From: Limnohabitans sp. INBF002 | GTDB taxonomy: Bacteria; Pseudomonadota; Gammaproteobacteria; Burkholderiales; Burkholderiaceae_C | Direction: 5' to 3' | NCBI RefSeq assembly: GCF_027924905.1 | Contig: NZ_AP027055.1 | Span: 2,046,001-2,110,000 of the forward strand | DNA: 64,000 nucleotides | Part shown: in pieces, positions 48,016-56,464 of the stretch | Layout: each line of letters begins with the position of its first letter | Position numbering within the stretch: the stretch's first letter is position 1 | Translations under genes and position numbers: made by a program | The notes under the pieces: generated by a model | What the model was told of the DNA's origin: nothing | The model's input: only the letters and a program-made list of their open reading frames with translations | The model's database searches: none

Positions 48016-48999
48016 TCACAAAGTGATGATGGTGCAACCCGTGGTTTTGCGGGCTTCCAAGTCGCGGTGCGCTTGGGCGATGTCGGCCAATGGGTAGGTT
48101 TGGTCGATGTGAATCTTCACCTTGCCGCTGGTCACCGCGTCAAACAAATCGTCGGCCATTTCTTGCGTGCTTTCGCGCGTGACGATGTGGCTGAACAAAG
48201 TTTGGCGGGTGAGATAGATGGAACCTTTAGGGCCCAAGATGCCGGGAGCAATCGGTGCAGGAGCGCCTGATGCGTTACCAAAACTGGCCATCAAACCAAA
48301 CGGGGCCAAGCAGTCGAGTGACTTGTCCCAGGTATCTTTGCCCACCGAGTCGTAGACCACTTTCACGCCCTTGCCGCCTGTGATGTCTTTCACGCGGGCC
48401 AAGAAGTCTTCCGTGTTGTAGTTGATGACGTGGGCGGCACCGTTGGCCTTGGCCAAAGCGCACTTGGCATCGCTGCCTGCCGTGCCAATGAGTTGGTAGC
48501 CCAAGGCCTTGGCCCATTGGCAAGCGATCAAGCCCACACCGCCAGCGGCTGCGTGGAACAAGATGAAGTCACCGGCTTTCAAACCGCCTTGAGGCAGCGT
48601 GCGCTTGAGCAAATACTGCGCGGTCAAACCTTTGAGCATCATGGCGGCGCCAGTTTCAAACGAAATCGCGTCTGGCAATTTGCACACGCACTTGGCGGGC
48701 ATCACACGCTCTTCGCAGTAGCTGCCGGGGGGTTGGCTAGCGTAAGCAGCGCGGTCGCCCACTTTCAAATGGGTCACGCCTTCGCCCACGGCTTCGATGA
48801 TGCCGGAGGCTTCCATGCCCAAATGCAAAGGCATGGGCAGTTGGTACACGCCACTGCGTTGGTACACATCAATGAAGTTCAGGCCAATGGCTTTGTGGCG
48901 AATGCGAATCTCGCCTGGGCCGGGTTGGCCCACGGTCACGTCAACGAGCTTGAGCTCTTCGGGGCCGCCGTGTTGTTCGATGATGACTGCTTTGGTCAT
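48016..48999 (-). CDS. qor: NADPH:quinone oxidoreductase (MDR superfamily)
   Basis: A 327-residue zinc-independent medium-chain dehydrogenase/reductase. The GroES-like half begins MTKAVIIEQHGGPEELKLVD and holds HKAIGLNFIDVYQRSGVY; the cofactor half has LFHAAAGGVGLIACQWAKALG. These fit Qor, which reduces quinones or enals with NADPH. It converges with the dioxygenase gene and diverges from the EamA gene. Confidence 0.9.
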   Translation of the reverse strand: MTKAVIIEQHGGPEELKLVDVTVGQPGPGEIRIRHKAIGLNFIDVYQRSGVYQLPMPLHLGMEASGIIEAVGEGVTHLKVGDRAAYASQPPGSYCEERVMPAKCVCKLPDAISFETGAAMMLKGLTAQYLLKRTLPQGGLKAGDFILFHAAAGGVGLIACQWAKALGYQLIGTAGSDAKCALAKANGAAHVINYNTEDFLARVKDITGGKGVKVVYDSVGKDTWDKSLDCLAPFGLMASFGNASGAPAPIAPGILGPKGSIYLTRQTLFSHIVTRESTQEMADDLFDAVTSGKVKIHIDQTYPLADIAQAHRDLEARKTTGCTIITL

Positions 49000-49111
49000 G
49001 GGGTGATGCTCCAGATGTGGGTGAATTTTTTAAGACGCTGAATCCTGCCATGAAACTGGTGGCTCGGGTGTCGCCTGGGTTATTCAAGCCCTCAGGTAAA
49101 GTCTCGCCCTT

Positions 49112-50032
49112 ATGTCTGCTGTTCCTCACACCCTGACGCCGCGCAATGCGGCGCTTTTATTGATACCGCCCCTGCTGTGGGCGGGCAACGCCGTGGTGGG
49201 ACGCATGATTGCGGACCTGATCCCACCACTCACTCTGAACTTCATTCGCTGGGCCTTGGCCTTTGTGCTGCTGCTGCCACTGGCGCACCGCATGTTGCGC
49301 CGCACCAGCCCCTTGTGGGCGCACTGGAAGCACTATGCCGTGCTGGGTCTGTTGGGCGTGGGCTGCTACAACAGCTTGCTCTATTTGGCGCTACAAACCT
49401 CCACGCCCATCAACGTGACCTTGGTGGGGTCGAGCATGCCCGTGTTCATGCTGCTGGTGGGGGCACTGTTCTTCAAACAGACCGTGCGCAAGCGCCAAAT
49501 GGCGGGCGCGTTGCTGTCTATCTTGGGCGTGTTGGTGGTGCTGTGCCGTGGCGACTGGCAAGCGCTGGCCAATGTGCATCTGGTCGTGGGCGATGTGTTT
49601 GTGTTGATTGCCACCGCGTGTTGGTCTTGGTACAGCTGGCTGCTGGCCCGCACACAAGAGCCCACGGAGGCGCGCAGCAACTGGGCCAATTTTCTGATGT
49701 CGCAGATGGTGTTTGGTCTATTTTGGTCAGCCGCATTCAGCGGAGCCGAGTGGTCGGGCTTCACAGGCTTGAGTGATAGACACATCAGCTTGGGCTGGCC
49801 CTTGGTGGCCGCGCTGGTGTATGTGGCGGTAGGCCCGTCGCTCTTGGCTTACCGCTGCTGGGGGTTGGGCGTTCAGCGGGTGGGGCCGAACATTGCTGGC
49901 TTTTTTGTCAACCTCATTCCCGTGTTCACCGCCACCTTGTCAGCCTTGGTGCTGGGCGAAATGCCGCAGGTGTATCACGCTGCGGCGTTTGCGCTCATCA
50001 TTGGCGGCATTGTGGTGTCGTCACGCAAGTAA
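49112..50032 (+). CDS. EamA/DMT-superfamily transporter
   Basis: A 306-residue inner-membrane protein with ten predicted helices in two repeated EamA halves (PPLLWAGNAVVGRMIADLIPP; second half GDVFVLIATACWSWYSWLLAR). The family exports amino acids, metabolites or drugs; the substrate cannot be inferred. It starts 112 bases from the divergent qor gene. The C-terminus converges with the SDR gene with one base between. Confidence 0.9.
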   Translation: MSAVPHTLTPRNAALLLIPPLLWAGNAVVGRMIADLIPPLTLNFIRWALAFVLLLPLAHRMLRRTSPLWAHWKHYAVLGLLGVGCYNSLLYLALQTSTPINVTLVGSSMPVFMLLVGALFFKQTVRKRQMAGALLSILGVLVVLCRGDWQALANVHLVVGDVFVLIATACWSWYSWLLARTQEPTEARSNWANFLMSQMVFGLFWSAAFSGAEWSGFTGLSDRHISLGWPLVAALVYVAVGPSLLAYRCWGLGVQRVGPNIAGFFVNLIPVFTATLSALVLGEMPQVYHAAAFALIIGGIVVSSRK

Positions 50033-50033
50033 C

Positions 50034-50828
50034 TTAGAAAGTACCTGCGTAAGCCCCGCCATCGGTCAAGATGTTTTGACCCGTCATGTAGCCCGCTTGC
50101 GCTGAGCACAAAAACGCGCAGGTGTCGCCAAACTCTTGCGGGTTACCAAAGCGTTGCGCAGGAATGGTTTTTTTGCGCGCTTCGGCAATCGCCTCGATGG
50201 GCTGGCCAGTTTTGTCTGCCGCGCCTTTCATCGTGCCTTTTAGTCGATCGGTGTCGTACGCACCGGGCAGCAAGTTGTTGATGGTCACATTGTTGGCTGC
50301 CAGTTTTTGCGTGCGTGCCACGCCCGCCACAAAACCCGTCAATCCTGAACGTGCGCCATTGGACAAGCCCAAGATGTCGATGGGCGCTTTCACGGCGCTA
50401 GAGGTGATGTTGATGATGCGGCCAAAGCCGCGCTCGGCCATGCCATCCACGGTGGCTTTGATGAGTTCAATCGGCGTGAGCATGTTGGCGTCAACAGCCT
50501 TGATCCAATCGTCGCGTTCCCAGTTGCGAAAGTCGCCGGGTGGCGGACCGCCGGCATTGGTCACCACGATGTCAAAGTTCTTGCCGGGGCCACCGGCCAC
50601 CGACCAAATGGCTTCGCGACCTTGCGCGGTGGTGATGTCCACCGCCACCGCGAGGATGGTGGTGCCCAGCTTGCGCAGCTCGGCGGCCGCAGCGTCTAGC
50701 GCCTCAGCACCACGCGCCACGATGACCACGTTGACGCCTTCGCGTGCGAGTGACTGCGCACAGCCAAAACCCAAGCCCTTGCTTGCGCCACCCACCAATG
50801 CCCATTTACCTTTGAGACCTAAATCCAT
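50034..50828 (-). CDS. Atypical SDR protein lacking the catalytic Tyr-Lys
   Basis: A 264-residue classical-size SDR with a Rossmann motif variant (ALVGGASKGLGFGCA) and VVTNAGGPPPGDF in place of NNAG. Where the family has YxxxK, this protein reads LSNGARSGLTGF: Ser for Tyr and Arg for Lys. The Ser two positions into ITSSAVKAP is present. The ATG at 50828 overlaps the last base of the upstream EamA stop, so the two are cotranslated. It probably binds NAD(P) but may not use the usual mechanism. Confidence 0.87.
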   Translation of the reverse strand: MDLGLKGKWALVGGASKGLGFGCAQSLAREGVNVVIVARGAEALDAAAAELRKLGTTILAVAVDITTAQGREAIWSVAGGPGKNFDIVVTNAGGPPPGDFRNWERDDWIKAVDANMLTPIELIKATVDGMAERGFGRIINITSSAVKAPIDILGLSNGARSGLTGFVAGVARTQKLAANNVTINNLLPGAYDTDRLKGTMKGAADKTGQPIEAIAEARKKTIPAQRFGNPQEFGDTCAFLCSAQAGYMTGQNILTDGGAYAGTF

Positions 50829-51736
50829 CACTTCGCTCCGTACTTAGAAACAATAAACACGCCACTCAACACCAGCAGGGTACCCACCCCAATCCACATG
50901 TTCAACGGCTCATTCAAGACCCACACGCCCATCGCGATGGTGGCCATGGGGCCAATCATGCCCGTTTGTGCGGTCAAAGCAGCACCGATGCGCTCAATGG
51001 CCATCATCACCATGAGGACAGGTGCCACCGTGCACGCCAAGGCATTGAGCAAGGCCAGCCACAACACGTCTACGGGAACATGGGCCGCCGACAGTGGGCG
51101 TAGCAACACAAACTGTGCAATGCAGCACACGCACGCCACACTGGTGGCCCACCCCACCAATCGCAAAGAGCCAATGCGGTTCACCATCTGGCCGCTGAAA
51201 ATCAAATACAAGGCGTAGGTCACAGCGCTCGCAAAAATCAATCCGCTGCCCAAGGCCACGTCGGCACCTGACAGCGTGAGCTCATGCGCGAACACCAGCA
51301 ACACCCCGCTGTAGCTCACCCCCATCGCCAACATGCGAATCGGTTGAATGGGTTTCTTGTAGAGCGCCCAACCCAGCACCACCACCAGCGTGGGGTTGAG
51401 GTACAGAATCAGCCGCTCTAAGCTGGCCGTGATGTATTGCAAGCCTAAAAAGTCGAGGTAGCTTGACAGGTAGTAGCCCACAAAACCAAGCCCCATGATG
51501 TTCAACACATCACGGCGTGTCAGCGGGTTCGCACGCGCGATGGCTTGACGCTCAGCCCACAAGCCCATGGCAATGAAAAACGGCAGCGCAAACAACATGC
51601 GGTACATGATGACGGTGACGGCATCCACGCCATACACATAAGACAGCTTGACGATGATGGCCTTGCCGCTGAACGCAATGGCACCCGCAGCCGCTAAAAG
51701 AAGCCCCGACAAAGCAGGACGTTGGACAGAATTCAT
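50828..51736 (-). CDS. EamA/DMT-superfamily transporter
   Basis: A 302-residue, ten-helix transporter. The first EamA half is GLLLAAAGAIAFSGKAIIVKL with YYLSSYLDFLGLQYITASLERL; the second half is GLIFASAVTYALYLIFSGQMV and IAMGVWVLNEPLNMWIGVG. The substrate is unknown. It is the upstream partner of the atypical SDR gene and diverges from the Kef-type antiporter gene. Confidence 0.9.
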   Translation of the reverse strand: MNSVQRPALSGLLLAAAGAIAFSGKAIIVKLSYVYGVDAVTVIMYRMLFALPFFIAMGLWAERQAIARANPLTRRDVLNIMGLGFVGYYLSSYLDFLGLQYITASLERLILYLNPTLVVVLGWALYKKPIQPIRMLAMGVSYSGVLLVFAHELTLSGADVALGSGLIFASAVTYALYLIFSGQMVNRIGSLRLVGWATSVACVCCIAQFVLLRPLSAAHVPVDVLWLALLNALACTVAPVLMVMMAIERIGAALTAQTGMIGPMATIAMGVWVLNEPLNMWIGVGTLLVLSGVFIVSKYGAK

Positions 51737-51818
51737 TCGTGAAAATAACCAGTAAGTCTTGAGTTTATGTGAGCCTTAGGCGCGGGCGTGTCACAAACGC
51801 TCGGTACCATTGGGGGGT

Positions 51819-53588
51819 ATGTCATCCCTCGAACTCACCCTGCTGTATTTGTGCGCTGCCGTGGTCAGCGTGGTGGCGTGTCGACTGCTGCAACTGCCCG
51901 CCATGTTGGGCTATTTGTTTGCAGGCGTGGTGATTGGTCCCAACGCGCTGGCCTTGGCCAAAGACTCCGCAGCGATTGAACACCTGGCCGAATTTGGCGT
52001 GGTGTTTTTGATGTTCGTCATCGGCCTTGAATTCAATTTACCCAAACTCATGCGCATGCGCAAGCTGGTGTTTGGGTTGGGCTTGGGGCAAGTGCTGTTC
52101 ACGCTTGTGGGCGCATTGCTGTTCAACCTCGCCGTCGGCTTTGCGCTCAAAGAGCTGGGCTACCTCTGGCGCTTGAGCTGGCAAGCGGCTTTGGCTTTGG
52201 GCAGTGCCTTGGCCATGTCGAGCACGGCCATCGTGGTCAAGCTCATGGCGGACCGTGTGGAGCTGGAGTCACCCCACGGCCAACGCGTGATGGGCGTGTT
52301 GCTGTTCCAAGATTTGGCCGTGGTGCCGCTGCTGGTGCTCATCCCCGCGTTGGCGGATATGGGCGAGCACAACATTTGGAAAGTGCTGGCCATCGCCATG
52401 CTCAAGGCAACCGCGCTGGTGGGCTTGTTGCTGTGGGGCGGTCAGCGCGTGATGCGCAGTTGGCTGCATTTGGTGGCACGTCGCAAGAGCGATGAACTGT
52501 TCATGCTCAACCTGTTGTTCATGACCTTGGGCTTGGCCTGGCTCACCGAACTCGCAGGTTTGTCGTTGGCCATGGGTGCTTTCTTGGCCGGCATGTTGAT
52601 TGCCGAAACCAATTTCAAACACAAGGTGGAAGAAGACATTCGCCCCTTCCACGATGTGCTGCTAGGTTTGTTCTTTATCACCATCGGCATGAAGCTGGAT
52701 TGGGAAGTGTTGATCGACAGCTGGGGCTGGGTGCTGCTGCTGTCGTTCATTCCTGTGTTCTTCAAAGCGGGCTTGGTGTTTGTCTTGGCGCGCATCACCG
52801 GCGCGCCTGCCGGTGTGAGCCTGCGCACCAGTTTGTACCTCGCACAAGCGGGTGAATTCGGTTTTGTGCTGTTGTCACTGGGCTTGCAAAACTCGCTCAT
52901 CCCTGCGGCTTGGATGAGCCCCATCTTGGCGTCCATGGTGTTATCAATGATTGCCACGCCCTTCTTGGTGATGAATGCAGACCGCATCGTCAACCGATTC
53001 ATCAGCACCGATTGGTTGCTGCAATCGCTGGCCCTCACCGGCATGGCCCAGCGCACCCTCAAAATTGAAAACCACGTCATCGTGTGCGGCTACGGGCGCA
53101 GCGGCCACAACTTGGTCGATTTGCTCAAGCTTGAAAACATTCCGTATGTCGCCCTCGACTCCGACCCCGACCGAGTACAAATGGGCCGCGACCATGACCA
53201 CCATGTCGAGCTGGGCGATGCCACTCGTTTCTCGAGTCTCATGTCGGCGGGTTTGGTGCGCGCCGCCGCCGTGGCCGTGACCTACCCCGACTTGCCCTCT
53301 GCACTGAAGGTGTTGGCGTGGGTCAAAGAGCACGCGCCCAACGTGCCCGTGATTGTGCGCACCCACGACGACGAACACTTAGAAGACCTGCGCGCCGCAG
53401 GTGCTGCCGAAGTGGTGCCCGAAGTGATTGAAGGCAGCTTGATGCTCGCCAGCCAAACTTTGGCACACATCGGCATTCCCCTCAAACGTGTGATTCGTTT
53501 GGTGCAAGGCCAGCGTATGACGCGCTACGCGTTGATGCGCGACACAAACAAATACAAAGAAGGCTTGGACGACACCGCCACGCTGTGA
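51819..53588 (+). CDS. Kef/YbaL-type monovalent cation:proton antiporter
   Basis: A 589-residue CPA2 transporter. About 12 membrane helices (residues 1-385; GYLFAGVVIGPNAL, FMFVIGLEFNLPKLM, SSTAIVVKLMADR) are followed by a cytosolic RCK/TrkA-N domain (HVIVCGYGRSGHNLVDLL, DSDPDRVQ) that binds NAD or glutathione adducts and gates K+/H+ exchange. The ATG at 51819 is chosen over a TTG nine bases earlier. No KefF/G ancillary protein adjoins it, so it is closer to YbaL or RosB. Confidence 0.93.
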   Translation: MSSLELTLLYLCAAVVSVVACRLLQLPAMLGYLFAGVVIGPNALALAKDSAAIEHLAEFGVVFLMFVIGLEFNLPKLMRMRKLVFGLGLGQVLFTLVGALLFNLAVGFALKELGYLWRLSWQAALALGSALAMSSTAIVVKLMADRVELESPHGQRVMGVLLFQDLAVVPLLVLIPALADMGEHNIWKVLAIAMLKATALVGLLLWGGQRVMRSWLHLVARRKSDELFMLNLLFMTLGLAWLTELAGLSLAMGAFLAGMLIAETNFKHKVEEDIRPFHDVLLGLFFITIGMKLDWEVLIDSWGWVLLLSFIPVFFKAGLVFVLARITGAPAGVSLRTSLYLAQAGEFGFVLLSLGLQNSLIPAAWMSPILASMVLSMIATPFLVMNADRIVNRFISTDWLLQSLALTGMAQRTLKIENHVIVCGYGRSGHNLVDLLKLENIPYVALDSDPDRVQMGRDHDHHVELGDATRFSSLMSAGLVRAAAVAVTYPDLPSALKVLAWVKEHAPNVPVIVRTHDDEHLEDLRAAGAAEVVPEVIEGSLMLASQTLAHIGIPLKRVIRLVQGQRMTRYALMRDTNKYKEGLDDTATL

Positions 53589-53595
53589 GCGTCAG

Positions 53596-54009
53596 TCAAG
53601 GCGAAGCGGCTTGCCCTAAGAAGTCTCGCCACAACCCAAGCAGCGCGTTCACATCGGCCAGCTTGAAACGCCCCTCAGACGGGTTCCACCAAGCGGTGTC
53701 TTCTGGCCCCACATTGCTTTGGTTGAACTGCACACCGCTTGCAGAAAAGTCCACGCCAAACGCATCGCCATCTGCAAACCATGGCGTTCGCTGGCCTGCC
53801 TCAATTTGTGCGATGGCATCCAACACCTCTTGGCAACGTTCGACGGTGTTCACGTCGCTGGTCAGCCAGCTGCACACAAAACGATTCAGCGGATGCTGTG
53901 GGTCTGCTGCGCCATCGTCATCCACCCATTCGCACGCGGGATAACGCACAGGCTGCGCCCCGCTGCCGGGGATAGGCGCTTGTGTTTGGATGAAACAACG
54001 AAGTGACAT
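53596..54009 (-). CDS. Small acidic protein, candidate EndoU immunity protein
   Basis: A 137-residue soluble protein rich in Asp, Glu and Trp, with no signal peptide and no recognised domain; the end (WWNPSEGRFKLADVNALLGLW) faintly recalls UPF0231/YacL. Its ATG lies only four bases from the last base of the EndoU-like gene, with no ribosome site of its own, so it depends on upstream translation. Size, acidity and position are those of immunity proteins of nuclease toxins, but this is inference from context. Confidence 0.65.
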   Translation of the reverse strand: MSLRCFIQTQAPIPGSGAQPVRYPACEWVDDDGAADPQHPLNRFVCSWLTSDVNTVERCQEVLDAIAQIEAGQRTPWFADGDAFGVDFSASGVQFNQSNVGPEDTAWWNPSEGRFKLADVNALLGLWRDFLGQAASP

Positions 54010-54012
54010 GAA

Positions 54013-54606
54013 TCAGCGGCGTTTGCTGTACACGGGATACGCGGTGACGCGCGGCTCTAAGTAGCCTTCCACGCGCACACCGCTGGGCGTGAGTGCGCTC
54101 CACTTGTCACCGCGAATGGTTTTGGTCGGGCTGAACCAGGCGGCGTTCACCTCGCTCACCACTTGCGCTGCCGTCCAGTCTTTGGGAAACATGGTGTTGG
54201 GCATGGGGTTGCCATTGCGGTCGGTTTTGGTGAGCCACTGGCCTGGGTGATTGGGGTCCATCATTTGCACTTGCGCGCGGTACACGCCGGTGGCATCTGG
54301 TGCGGATGCTGTGCCTTCCATCACACGCACATCGCCGTTGAGCAAGGTGTGTCCGCCTGTAGGCTCGCCGGTGTGGCGCTTGTAGTCGGCACCGATGATG
54401 TGTTTGAAATCAATGGGTGAATTGCTGGCGGGCAGCGCAGCTTCGGCGGTGCGTGTGGCTTGAGGTGCAGACTCTTGCACCACCGCCACCGACTTGGCTT
54501 TTTCATGCGACGTCGTGTTCGATGAACTGTGCGGCGCTTTGTACGAAAAGAACGCCGACAGCGCGACGATCACCAAAGCCAATCCAACACGAATCAATTT
54601 ATTCAC
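54013..54606 (-). CDS. Membrane-anchored EndoU-like nuclease domain protein
   Basis: A 197-residue protein. Residues 4-21 form a single hydrophobic signal/anchor (LIRVGLALVIVALSAFF); a Ser/Ala/Thr linker leads to a domain at about 67-188 with the order of bacterial EndoU domains: FKHIIGADYKRH, GGHTLLNGDVRV (His86), GVYRAQVQMMD, NTMFPKDWTAAQVVSEVNAAW and GVRVEGYL (Tyr182). EndoU enzymes cleave RNA and serve as CDI and polymorphic-toxin warheads. The GTG start overlaps the ggt stop (GTGAATAA). Export, activity and target are unproven. Confidence 0.7.
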   Translation of the reverse strand: MNKLIRVGLALVIVALSAFFSYKAPHSSSNTTSHEKAKSVAVVQESAPQATRTAEAALPASNSPIDFKHIIGADYKRHTGEPTGGHTLLNGDVRVMEGTASAPDATGVYRAQVQMMDPNHPGQWLTKTDRNGNPMPNTMFPKDWTAAQVVSEVNAAWFSPTKTIRGDKWSALTPSGVRVEGYLEPRVTAYPVYSKRR

Positions 54607-56461
54607 CCATCACCTCGCCTTCACGTCGTGGATCAGCGCCGCTCACCCACACGAATTTTTCATTTCTATTTTGTTTGACCACGGCTTGCAAGCCGCTCGT
54701 CAATGCAAGTTCGCGCACCTCGTGGCCGCGCTCGCGCAAGGCCGCAAGGGTAGCAGGCGCAAAGCGCCCGCCTTCCAACACGAGTGGGCCGCCCACGCTG
54801 CCAAAGTTGGGAAGTGCGATGGCTTGCTGCGGGCTCAAGCCCCAGTTCAACACACCCACCAAAGTTTTGGCGGTGAAGTGAATGATCATCGCGCCGCCGG
54901 GGCTGCCCACGCTCATCACCAACTGGCCCGTGGCCTTGTCAAACACCAAGGTGGGTGACATCGACGAACGTGGGCGCTTGTTGGGCTGCACGCGGTTGAC
55001 CACGAGGCGACCCTGTGCATCGCGCGGGGCAAAACTGAAATCGGTCAACTCGTTGTTGAGCAAAAAACCTTTGACCATTTGGCGCGAACCAAATGCGTCT
55101 TCAATGGTGGTGGTCATAGCCAGTGCATTGCCCTGCCCGTCCACGATGCTGATGTGCGAGGTGCCGTACTCCGGCTGTTCAGCCATGGGCGCAAAGCTGC
55201 TGCGCTGCGCATGCACAGGCACACCGGGCAAGGCCTGCGGCATGGCCGTGGGGCGAATAAGTTTGGCACGCTCACGCAAATACGCAGGGGCCAACAAGCT
55301 TTGCCATTCGCCGCTGGGTGCCGGTGCAAAGTCAGGATCGGCCACATACAAGGCACGGTCGGCAAAGGCCAAACGCGAAGCCTCGGTGTACAGATGCAAC
55401 CACCGTGGGTCGGGTGTGCCATCCACCACCTCTGTCGGTGACGACATCAATGACGCGGGCGTGTGCTGCAACATGCCCAGTATTTGGCCGATGGCAATCG
55501 CGCCTGAGCTGGGCGGTGGAAAGCCACACACGCGATACACACGGCTCGCGGCGCCATGGTCAAAACACACAGGCGTGCGCTCTTTGGCTTGGTAGTTGGC
55601 CAAGTCGCTCAATGCCAAACGTCCTGGATTGCTGGGGTGTTGCTGCACTTTGCGCACCACGGCCTCGGCCACCTCGCCGCTGTAAAACGCTTGCACGCCC
55701 TCGTTGGCGATGCGTTGCAACACAGCGGCTAACTCTGGGTTGCGCAACACATGGCCGATCGCGTGCGGCTCGCCATTGGCTTGGTAAAAGTAAGCGCGTG
55801 CTGATGCGTCTAAACGCAAATACGCATCTGCCTTGAGCTGCGCGTGCAAACGAGGGCTGATGGCAAAGCCTTGGGTTGCCAATGCAATGGCAGGCTCAAA
55901 CAACTTGGTCCATGGCAGTTTGCCGTGTTGCGCATGCGCTTGCGCCAACATGCGCAACACGCCGGGTGTGCCCACCGAACGACCGCCCACCACAGCATCG
56001 TGGAAGACAAGCGGCTTGCCATCGGCATGGAGCAACATGTCTTCAGTGGCAGCTGCAGGTGCTGTTTCGCGGCCATCGAACGCTTGCACCTTTGCGCGCC
56101 CCCCTTGGGTGGCCGTGCTGTGTAACAAAAAAGCACCGCCGCCAATGCCACTCGACTGAGGCTCTACCAAACCCAGCACCATTTGCACGGCGATCGCTGC
56201 ATCCACAGCCGAGCCGCCCGCCTTCAACATCTCAAAACCTGCTTGTGTGGCCAAGGGGTTGGCCGCAGCCACCGCAAATGTTTGCGTCACCACATCGGCT
56301 TTGCGTGTGAAGCCTGTGGCGATTTCGGGTTGCAGCGGTGCACCGCTGACCGTGGTGGGCGATGTCAATCCACCAGGCGGCACAGCGCATGCTGCCAACA
56401 AGGCCAACACCACCGCCAGCACACCGACGCGTTTCAAACGCACGTTGTTTTGCGCATCCAC
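54599..56461 (-). CDS. ggt: Gamma-glutamyltransferase, lipoprotein type
   Basis: A 620-residue Ntn-hydrolase that splits glutathione and transfers its glutamyl group. The N-terminus is a lipoprotein signal (VLALLAACAVPPG, Cys25), so it should be membrane-tethered in the periplasm. The autocleavage nucleophile is Thr434 in EYGTSHISIVDGQGNA; the LSDLANYQAKERTPV and PRSSMSPTLVFD blocks (the latter in the small subunit) are typical. The EndoU-like gene overlaps its stop. A second, different GGT gene lies directly upstream on the same strand. Confidence 0.95.
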   Translation of the reverse strand: MDAQNNVRLKRVGVLAVVLALLAACAVPPGGLTSPTTVSGAPLQPEIATGFTRKADVVTQTFAVAAANPLATQAGFEMLKAGGSAVDAAIAVQMVLGLVEPQSSGIGGGAFLLHSTATQGGRAKVQAFDGRETAPAAATEDMLLHADGKPLVFHDAVVGGRSVGTPGVLRMLAQAHAQHGKLPWTKLFEPAIALATQGFAISPRLHAQLKADAYLRLDASARAYFYQANGEPHAIGHVLRNPELAAVLQRIANEGVQAFYSGEVAEAVVRKVQQHPSNPGRLALSDLANYQAKERTPVCFDHGAASRVYRVCGFPPPSSGAIAIGQILGMLQHTPASLMSSPTEVVDGTPDPRWLHLYTEASRLAFADRALYVADPDFAPAPSGEWQSLLAPAYLRERAKLIRPTAMPQALPGVPVHAQRSSFAPMAEQPEYGTSHISIVDGQGNALAMTTTIEDAFGSRQMVKGFLLNNELTDFSFAPRDAQGRLVVNRVQPNKRPRSSMSPTLVFDKATGQLVMSVGSPGGAMIIHFTAKTLVGVLNWGLSPQQAIALPNFGSVGGPLVLEGGRFAPATLAALRERGHEVRELALTSGLQAVVKQNRNEKFVWVSGADPRREGEVMGE

Positions 56462-56464
56462 GCT

